Source of the DNA: Candidatus Omnitrophota bacterium
GTDB lineage: Bacteria > Omnitrophota > Gorgyraeia > Gygaellales > Profunditerraquicolaceae
Reading direction: 5' to 3'
NCBI GenBank assembly: GCA_023247875.1
Contig: JAHFFQ010000060.1
Span: 1 to 5,660, forward strand
DNA: 5,660 bases
Numbering within the stretch: position 1 is the stretch's first letter; each line of letters starts with the position of its first letter. The notes under the pieces are model-generated. The model did no database searches, had not been told where the DNA came from, and saw nothing but the letters and a program-made list of their open reading frames with translations. Positions 3,101-5,660 of the stretch are shown here, piece after piece. A program made the translations under genes and the position numbers.

Positions 3101-5658
3101 TTTAATCCATCTATTATTACCAAATTTACCCCATTGTTATTCAAGGATTCTATAATTGCAAATTCCAGCCTGTCTATGTCAATCTTAACTTCCGATAGTC
3201 CAAAAATAAAATATTCATCCCTTTCTATAATTTTAGCATGGGAATTATAAAGCTTGTAAATCAGCTTTGCGATATAACTTTTACCGGCGCCCGAGTCGCC
3301 ATCAATGATTAATAACAGTTTTCCTGCCTCCGCTTTTTCGTCAATCATCTTCTTCAAATCTGCCAATGCTTTATCGTGGTCTGGTGATCTCTTCCCCGGA
3401 GGCAACTCCAGTATAACCGGCGAGGCGCTGTCAACGCCTTCGATAATCTCTTGAGGCGCGGCGGGCAAAGGATAAATACGTATCATTATTTCGTATTTTT
3501 CAAGTTCTAATGCCGAAGCTTTTTCAAAATCAACATCTATAAAATGGAGCGATCCGCGTTCCTTCAAAGATATCTCTTTATGGTATTTACTAAGATTTTC
3601 TCTTAATAGTCTGTATATTATATCCGAGAACTTACCTTCGTATATTTCCAGACATTTACCTTCCCGGATACATAACTCCGCCAGTTTGATTAAAGTATTT
3701 GTGTAAATCCTCTTTCCCACTTGTTTCGAGAACATGTCTTTTCTGGAGATGAAAATGGACTCTTCGCGCAGTTCGATGCCGACATGTAACGCCGACTCGT
3801 TATTACATAGTATTACCCAACGGTCAGGCAATTTAACAAAGGTAAGGGTGTATTCCGGCGTGATTATTTTCAGAGAAGCAATATCCTCTTCGCTTATCGG
3901 TGAGGCGGAATGGCTGGGCTCCTGGCGAATGGGGCTTGCTACTATCTGCACTTTGCTGAAGTTCACCGCTTTAACTCCGGATTCCAATTCGATCCCGGGG
4001 AGCTTTTCCATAAACATAAACGCAACCCCTTCAATTTCCGCTTTCTCATCAGGCTTCAATATAAAAATAACTTTGCTTTCCTTGGTTTTTATTTCTTCGA
4101 CGCTGCATTTCCATCGGGCAAATAGTTCGGTTATCTTAACCAATGACTCCACCTTGTCCGTAAGCTCAACGGTGACTTTTATGCGGCCTTGCACTTTAAT
4201 ATATTTTACAAACTCTTCCATGCTGATCAGGCCATATGCCACTGCCGCATAAAACTCATCCCTGTTTAACAATCCTTTAAAATTTATAAAGCGCTGGATG
4301 AATTTATGCGGCACATCCTTGAATACCTGCCGGATCTTTTGCTCGCCTTCTTTAGATAATGCTTTTATCTTCTTGCCGTCCAACAGCCCGATAATCAATA
4401 GCTTGGTACGGATCTGCCCTGTCTTGCCCAGCATAAAACGCAGGCTTTCCTTATCTAAATGTCCGGCTCCGCTGTTTAACATCACAACCATCCCTGTTTC
4501 CAAAGGCTTGCTTTCGTCTAAGGGCTTACGGAAAATTTCTTTCGGCATCTCTTCCCCGGTTTTTTCTACTTCTACATGCAATAACCCTGCGTAATACTGG
4601 CCTAACTGATTTATCTCAGGATGCGCGGCTAAATCAAAAGAATATGCCCCCCTGGGCAGTTCAAGAACGCGCATAAGGAATCCACCGGGCACCTCTCTAA
4701 GGTACTTAACATTTATTTTATCTTCCAGCGACGCTTTAAGAAGATCAAAATTCTGGTTGGAATCACTGCCAAGCTCAATGTTGTCATGAGAAAAATCCTG
4801 GGATACGCCGTTGATTTCCAAGCCGATTTGCTTATATTTATAGTGAGGCACTGCTGCCGGCAGGTATTCTTCTTTGGGTAATCCGGATATATACGCCCGG
4901 TAATCTTCCGGATACATAAACACTATTTCATAGGGCAGAGGCTGCTCATCCTTTAAAGGAGCTCTCTTGCCGTCAATATACAGTGCCGTGTATCCTGTTC
5001 TTTGTCCCGTATGCGGGTTAATCTTATGTTCAATCTTTGTATCCATTTTGTAGGCAATATTGCGCTTATTTAAATACGCGGCAAGAAATTCCAATATTCT
5101 TATCATCGGCTCTGGATGGGCGACAATACGCATACCCATAATATCGTCTTGTTTATGCATAGGCTTCTTATTTTTTCTTGTAGTTTCCTTAAGATGCATG
5201 CTCACAGGGCGTTTTATCCTGTATTCTAATTTTTCGTAAGGAACCACTTCTCCCTTAAGCCAATCCCGGATACCTTTTACGAATCCCTCAAGTTCCTCTT
5301 CCATTTCCTTGTAAGAAAGCCCCCAGAATTGCTTGCGCCTTCTTTCTATCTCCTTGAATTTCCTGGGGTTTAACAGCTTAAAAGCGACATTCCTTAACCT
5401 CTCAAACAAATAAGAATCATTAAGACGATGAGGCAGGCGTTCATAAATATAGTGTATCTCCTTATAGGAATATTCTTTTCTCTTCTTTCCTTTTCTCTTG
5501 GGAATATCCTGCAACCTGTCTGCAAGGAGCAGTTGCAAGGTTTGCATATCCCCGCAGAGCTGAATGAGCGCGTTCTGGTAATTATGCGCGGTGCGGCTGC
5601 CTTCAATGCCTTTAATACATCCGCCAACCCATGGCCAGCGCACAACAATCATTTCCAG
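1..5658 (-). CDS. Interior of a giant multidomain protein (partial at both ends)
   Basis: I translated the whole minus strand in this frame: 1,886 sense codons, no stop, no visible start or end. Modules in order are RelA/SpoT-like (residues 1-576), an unrecognised domain (588-742), a P-loop kinase-like domain (760-920), a hydrophobic segment plus TPR-like helices (940-1150), an HD phosphohydrolase (1180-1420), a methyltransferase-like domain (1430-1700), a transmembrane pair (1718-1780) and a further domain truncated at base 1. Serine/proline motifs (S[AS]SP) sit at the boundaries. Recognisable family motifs occur all along the frame, so it is truly coding and not a chance open frame. A free-standing RelA/SpoT protein is usually 700-750 residues; here it is only one segment of something much larger. 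No internal ribosome site or gap suggests separate genes. Giant modular frames like this are known from Omnitrophota (recalled, not checked). The function of the whole protein is unknown. Confidence 0.94.
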   Translation of the reverse strand, partial: MEMIVVRWPWVGGCIKGIEGSRTAHNYQNALIQLCGDMQTLQLLLADRLQDIPKRKGKKRKEYSYKEIHYIYERLPHRLNDSYLFERLRNVAFKLLNPRKFKEIERRRKQFWGLSYKEMEEELEGFVKGIRDWLKGEVVPYEKLEYRIKRPVSMHLKETTRKNKKPMHKQDDIMGMRIVAHPEPMIRILEFLAAYLNKRNIAYKMDTKIEHKINPHTGQRTGYTALYIDGKRAPLKDEQPLPYEIVFMYPEDYRAYISGLPKEEYLPAAVPHYKYKQIGLEINGVSQDFSHDNIELGSDSNQNFDLLKASLEDKINVKYLREVPGGFLMRVLELPRGAYSFDLAAHPEINQLGQYYAGLLHVEVEKTGEEMPKEIFRKPLDESKPLETGMVVMLNSGAGHLDKESLRFMLGKTGQIRTKLLIIGLLDGKKIKALSKEGEQKIRQVFKDVPHKFIQRFINFKGLLNRDEFYAAVAYGLISMEEFVKYIKVQGRIKVTVELTDKVESLVKITELFARWKCSVEEIKTKESKVIFILKPDEKAEIEGVAFMFMEKLPGIELESGVKAVNFSKVQIVASPIRQEPSHSASPISEEDIASLKIITPEYTLTFVKLPDRWVILCNNESALHVGIELREESIFISRKDMFSKQVGKRIYTNTLIKLAELCIREGKCLEIYEGKFSDIIYRLLRENLSKYHKEISLKERGSLHFIDVDFEKASALELEKYEIMIRIYPLPAAPQEIIEGVDSASPVILELPPGKRSPDHDKALADLKKMIDEKAEAGKLLLIIDGDSGAGKSYIAKLIYKLYNSHAKIIERDEYFIFGLSEVKIDIDRLEFAIIESLNNNGVNLVIIDGLNCYKYKIFHNNVITLRIVTDKESRFSYLSYRKKTSASKYVRSLDPEDLLHKTCNTNELLFDFVIDNSFISASPLVFSPANIERAQAPPLRILIALAFIFNLFASIDTLASINHQPAVNPTTISTNILGQNKKWEAQSLKFIFKTLYFTAPASAVDAVCSFSEGNLVKAILAWDNIKEYYSRAQTASAEENYLKAISNLKKIQCLYPDFAFVYYLIGEAYFGMAESSESGEDHLLVFYRKAAGYAETAIRRGYENDNAYKLLIKSIKCLLDLNDDPSYFRSAVQMLKDASRSNPSFREEADKLRERMPNGGLNQETRENPDGSSSPLQSDLWARIKEILNLPGATQVYLDELCSFVKAEYEKDSWLVHSYHAFDHSLETAYLSILIYKYRGYLIERMLEMGVAGLLHDLDPGRKRHSKPVVANTITYLIKSKEISGLLDKLGIDINRILLLIRMTDYPMTPEQKAEIGAYLDSISSLALRKAIEEQAYFLRAADEVATYVMLEPKESENRVRHLSRELDLTEEAALSGTSAFLNILQESKYLQEALEILPGEFMIQWESTKQHFAKLSCSSALAVSPEAYISRHGILSGPVIFCNKYTLETVNPNSKEFVVASGYAGTDIVNLWSATHFTLAYLINDFEVRIEKLMAHRKNWSRLAKESPYFWNKYYLGYNHTSDFYEEREFFIIQELQALGLAEDNIIDIYRDEKGRAVLSFVLFDGDYERKIVFVQDNIVSPGYELNNELFGKLDAYYQKACEDSGRDYGQYLPIVTQWIKPSGFLIINPYRQIGGHINLSVYLEAAFVKKTDAMGKLLSLLESKTGIDIVMLLNQSPGHGWATEAWQKHSAASALGELPQKDRRLWYILEACRLCVVCFCLGVPLAFLSLWLIGYGKETGGLGNVIFQDPMKTILFYIGIPATILSSIILAFHYFGNRKNNRAAINVTNNPDKDPPAGSEGAEVLNLPDQPPDDSSASPPELNEQERFECKRLSLFRGFKEVLFYSLSALGRARGWDAEFCSTEGEDYLVVKSHGKTLIVRG
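190..201 (-). repeat. SASP boundary motif, copy 5
   Basis: Codes for Ser-Ala-Ser-Pro (residues 1820-1823, context DDSSASPPELNEQ). It ends a flexible Pro/Asp/Gly-rich linker (about 1793-1819) after the transmembrane pair and precedes the last, truncated domain. Confidence 0.78.
322..522 (-). other. Pair of transmembrane helices
   Basis: Residues 1713-1779. The first hydrophobic helix is LCVVCFCLGVPLAFLSLWLI (1718-1737), notable for three cysteines in five residues. A 17-residue turn follows, then TILFYIGIPATILSSIILAF (1757-1776). Asn-Arg-Lys-Asn-Asn-Arg after the second helix is a positive patch that favours a cytoplasmic location for the following segment. Both are long enough and hydrophobic enough to cross a membrane, so the giant protein is probably membrane bound here. 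Confidence 0.8.
559..1371 (-). other. Module 6: domain with faint methyltransferase/Rossmann character
   Basis: Residues 1430-1700. FVVASGYAGTDIVN (1460-1473) followed by HFTLAYLIND (1479-1488) has the look of a glycine-containing loop after a strand and a second strand ending in acidic residues, as in class I SAM-dependent methyltransferases. Later strands AVLSFVLFDGD (1560-1570) and RKIVFVQDNIV (1573-1583) and the segment PSGFLIINP (1625-1633) fit an alternating alpha/beta sheet. The classical GxGxG motif is absent, so SAM binding is doubtful. The family call is tentative and is by overall pattern only. A catalytically dead scaffold or a domain peculiar to this lineage is equally possible. 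Confidence 0.38.
565..579 (-). repeat. Possible decayed copy of the SASP motif
   Basis: Residues 1694-1698 read Ser-Ala-Ala-Ser-Ala. The last three codons, gcc tca gcg, differ by one base from the gcc tca ccg of copies 1 and 3. The location, between the methyltransferase-like domain and the transmembrane pair, is again a module boundary. Confidence 0.35.
1399..2121 (-). other. Module 5: HD-superfamily phosphohydrolase domain
   Basis: Residues 1180-1420, largely helical. The metal-ligand pattern of HD enzymes is visible: YHAFDHSLETAYLS (1221-1234) gives His1222 and His1226; AGLLHDLDPG (1254-1263) gives the His1258-Asp1259 dyad; RMTDYPMTPEQ (1304-1314) gives Thr1306-Asp1307; LRAADEVATY (1341-1350) gives Asp1345 as the likely last ligand. 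The YHxxxH...HDxD-PG arrangement resembles the HD domain of cyclic-nucleotide phosphodiesterases, although the His of their HDxxHPG is missing. The family hydrolyses phosphomonoesters or phosphodiesters, often of nucleotides. All core ligands appear present, so activity is plausible. The substrate is unknown. This domain is distinct from the HD remnant of the RSH module. Confidence 0.75.
2128..2139 (-). repeat. SSSP boundary motif, copy 4
   Basis: Codes for Ser-Ser-Ser-Pro (residues 1174-1177, context PDGSSSPLQSDL). It is the copy with Ser in place of Ala and lies between the TPR-like helices and the HD domain, after a polar linker rich in Asn, Glu and Gly. Confidence 0.7.
2209..2556 (-). other. 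TPR-like helical repeats
   Basis: Residues 1035-1150. Paired amphipathic helices follow the tetratricopeptide pattern: AEENYLKAISNLKKIQCLYP (1039-1058) with DFAFVYYLIGEAYFGMAE (1059-1076); VFYRKAAGYAETAIRRG (1087-1103) with NAYKLLIKSIKCLLDL (1108-1123); and SYFRSAVQMLKDASRSNPSF (1128-1147). The spacing is slightly irregular but alanine and aromatic positions fit. TPR units bind partner proteins. No specific partner can be named. Confidence 0.62.
2779..2841 (-). other. Hydrophobic segment, possible membrane anchor
   Basis: Residues 940-960. Arg942 precedes a hydrophobic run ILIALAFIFNLFA (943-955). It is at the short end for a transmembrane helix and could be an internal signal anchor. About 30 residues later a second weakly hydrophobic stretch ends in APASAVDA (1001-1008), which looks like an AxA signal-peptidase context. 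Both lie between the P-loop module and the TPR-like helices. Confidence 0.5.
2884..2895 (-). repeat. SASP boundary motif, copy 3
   Basis: Codes for Ser-Ala-Ser-Pro (residues 922-925, context ISASPLVFSP). It lies directly after the last strand of the P-loop domain and before the hydrophobic segment. Confidence 0.78.
2899..3381 (-). other. Module 3: P-loop domain resembling uridine kinase
   Basis: Residues 760-920. LLLIIDGDSGAGKS (781-794) is a beta strand leading into a complete Walker A loop (GDSGAGKS, 787-794), similar to the GGSGSGKT of uridine kinase and phosphoribulokinase. IIERDEYFIFG (810-820) matches the position of the family's DxFY acceptor-binding motif. VNLVIIDG (844-851) matches the 'vvivEGi' strand, with Asp for Glu. 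ITLRIVTDKESRFSYLSYRKK (865-885) matches the strand and Arg-rich lid region, and DFVIDNSF (913-920) matches the closing 'aDxvIxN' strand. The likely role is phosphorylation of a nucleoside or other small molecule, but the substrate is unknown. Walker A is intact, so ATP binding is plausible. Some other P-loop kinase family is the main alternative. Confidence 0.7.
3418..3429 (-). repeat. SASP boundary motif, copy 2
   Basis: Codes for Ser-Ala-Ser-Pro (residues 744-747, context VDSASPVILELPPGK). It separates the unrecognised domain from the P-loop module. A short proline-rich linker follows. Confidence 0.78.
3433..3897 (-). other. Unrecognised alpha/beta domain between two SASP motifs
   Basis: Residues 588-742. 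I do not recognise a family. A beta-rich start (LKIITPEYTLTFVKLPDRWVI, about 596-616) is followed by strand pairs and by a helix-forming segment GKRIYTNTLIKLAELCIREGK (648-668), then YRLLRENLSKYHKEISL (682-698) and a closing strand YEIMIRIYPL (722-731). The segment around 648-668 faintly recalls the GxGIGxxLL...A...G acyl-CoA loop and helix of GNAT acetyltransferases, but the glycines are not kept. Being bracketed by identical linker motifs suggests it is an independent folding unit. Confidence 0.4.
3898..3909 (-). repeat. SASP boundary motif, copy 1
   Basis: Codes for Ser-Ala-Ser-Pro (residues 584-587, context HSASPISEED). It separates the RSH module from the unrecognised domain. A nearby variant, VASPI (573-577), lies ten residues upstream but uses different codons. 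Confidence 0.75.
3943..4191 (-). other. ACT-like regulatory domain
   Basis: Residues 490-572. The alternation of strands and helices fits an ACT fold: IKVTVEL (493-499), helix KVESLVKITELFARWKC (502-518), SVEEIKTKESKVIFILK (519-535), then helix EGVAFMFMEKLPGIEL (543-558). The first part corresponds to the RSH C-terminal pattern 'DRxGLLxDITxVLAxxxxNI', although the Asp-Arg-x-Gly turn is replaced by TDKVES. ACT domains usually sense small ligands or mediate oligomers. Position at the end of the RSH module supports the call; sequence identity is low. Confidence 0.6.
4195..4467 (-). other. Helical domain of the RSH module
   Basis: Residues 398-488. The pattern LDKESLRFMLGKTGQIRTKL (401-420) resembles the family's stretch WLxFVKTSRARxKIR. 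EFYAAVAYGLISMEEFVKYI (468-487) resembles the later 'lyaaiGxGxis' segment. In long RSH proteins this alpha-helical part links TGS to the C-terminal regulatory domains and contacts the ribosome. No zinc-binding cysteine set follows. Confidence 0.6.
4468..4686 (-). other. TGS-like domain of the RSH module
   Basis: Residues 325-397. The segment LELPRGAYSFDLAAHPEI (332-349) matches the TGS pattern LPxGATxxDFAYxIH, and PLDESKPLETGMVVML (379-394) matches its closing PLxxxLxxGDxVEI strand. In Rel proteins this domain reads the 3' end of uncharged tRNA on stalled ribosomes, and the conserved His of the motif (here His346) takes part. The middle of the domain carries a short charged insertion (about 363-377). 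The position right after the synthetase domain is canonical. Confidence 0.74.
4804..5271 (-). other. RelA/SpoT alarmone synthetase-like domain
   Basis: Residues 130-285. In the family this domain transfers pyrophosphate from ATP to GDP or GTP. Visible matches: YRIKRPVSMHLKE (146-158) against the family's GRPKHIYSIYKKM, giving Arg147, Lys149, Ser153 and Lys157; DDIMGMRIV (171-179) against D-L-x-A-x-R-I, giving Asp172 and Arg177; TGYTALY (221-227) against NGYQSLH, keeping Gly-Tyr but with Tyr227 for His; YEIVFMY (243-249) against VEIQIRT, keeping Glu244 but losing Gln, Arg and Thr; HYKYK (272-276) against HWxYK. The stretch before TGY is divergent and lacks a clear RFKDYIAxPK. The domain is recognisable and keeps much of the nucleotide-binding chemistry, but part of the acceptor side is altered, so it may be inactive or have a different substrate. 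Confidence 0.78.
5374..5658 (-). other. C-terminal part of RSH HD (hydrolase) domain and connecting helices
   Basis: Residues 1-95. In active Rel hydrolases the LADRLHN motif carries a metal-binding Asp and, four residues later, an Asn that contacts the nucleotide. Here Asp47 is kept in LADRLQD, but the His becomes Gln50 and the Asn becomes Asp51. A lysine/arginine-rich insertion (about residues 54-61) follows. The first half of the domain, with the HD dyad, is outside the window, so hydrolase competence cannot be judged. Confidence 0.72.
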
Positions 5659-5660
5659 GC

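Larger units (their letters stand above)
3931..5658 (-). other. Module 1: divergent long RelA/SpoT homologue (RSH)
   Basis: Residues 1-576 follow the order of long RSH proteins, which make and degrade the alarmone (p)ppGpp: end of the HD hydrolase, synthetase, TGS, helical region, then an ACT-like domain. The linear match is continuous. LLLADRLQDI (residues 43-52) corresponds to the family's IKLADRLHNM. IYERLPHRLN (71-80) corresponds to IYAPLANRLG, and LFERLRNVAFKLLNP (84-98) to the helix ending LEDLAFRYLNP. The catalytic HD dyad would lie beyond the right edge of the window. The cysteine-rich zinc-binding segment common in RelA is absent, so the helical region runs straight into the ACT-like part. 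Family membership is clear from motif order. Activity is doubtful because several key positions are substituted. Confidence 0.82.

Noticed and set aside
3734..4252. Plus-strand open frame of 172 codons
   Set aside because: It lies antisense to the RSH and following domain of the giant gene and is rich in Ser/Leu with no family motif. It is a shadow of the minus-strand coding frame.
4843..4856. DNA almost identical to the SASP motif (gtgaggcactgctg on the plus strand)
   Set aside because: In the coding frame it reads Ala-Ala-Val-Pro-His inside the synthetase domain, not Ser-Ala-Ser-Pro. It is out of phase and not at a boundary, so probably coincidence.
5394..5648. Minus-strand open frame of 84 codons starting with ATG
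   Set aside because: It is in a different frame from the giant gene and overlaps its HD-end segment, which has the family motifs. A shadow.
1..5660. CRISPR array, tRNA/rRNA, insertion sequence, promoter or terminator
   Set aside because: No regularly spaced repeats, RNA gene signatures, transposase motifs or terminal inverted repeats were seen, and there is no non-coding gap in which a promoter or terminator could sit.

Overview
The window is a single-gene interior. The whole minus strand, read from base 5658 down to base 1, is one reading frame of 1,886 codons without a stop. It has neither its own start nor its own end here, so the gene runs off both edges. There is no intergenic DNA, RNA gene, promoter, terminator, mobile element or CRISPR array that I can support. 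The short plus-strand frames are antisense shadows. Residue n below means the nth residue of the visible protein fragment; its codon begins at base 5658-3(n-1).

Layout in protein order (right to left on the map): (1) residues 1-576, a divergent but nearly complete long RelA/SpoT homologue, with the end of the hydrolase HD domain, an alarmone synthetase domain, a TGS domain, a helical domain and an ACT-like domain; (2) residues 588-742, a domain I do not recognise; (3) residues 760-920, a P-loop domain resembling uridine kinase, with Walker A GDSGAGKS; (4) residues 940-1150, a hydrophobic segment, a signal-peptide-like stretch and TPR-like helices; (5) residues 1180-1420, an HD phosphohydrolase domain with a YHxxxH...HD...D signature; (6) residues 1430-1700, a domain with a faint Rossmann/methyltransferase look; (7) two transmembrane helices at residues 1718-1780; (8) the start of a further domain cut by the left edge.

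An in-frame motif, Ser-Ala/Ser-Ser-Pro, occurs five times, each time at a module boundary. Its DNA is close to CGGYGAGGC on the plus strand. A possible decayed sixth copy lies between modules 6 and 7. It looks like standard punctuation between the parts of a modular giant protein.

The organism is bacterial. Giant multi-domain open frames that combine degenerate enzyme domains with Ser-Pro linkers are, from recalled knowledge, a feature of Omnitrophota (OP3), and that is my best guess for the lineage. No marker gene is present to confirm it. The combination suggests a membrane-associated giant protein assembled from nucleotide-handling modules. Whether any module is catalytically active cannot be settled from the sequence.
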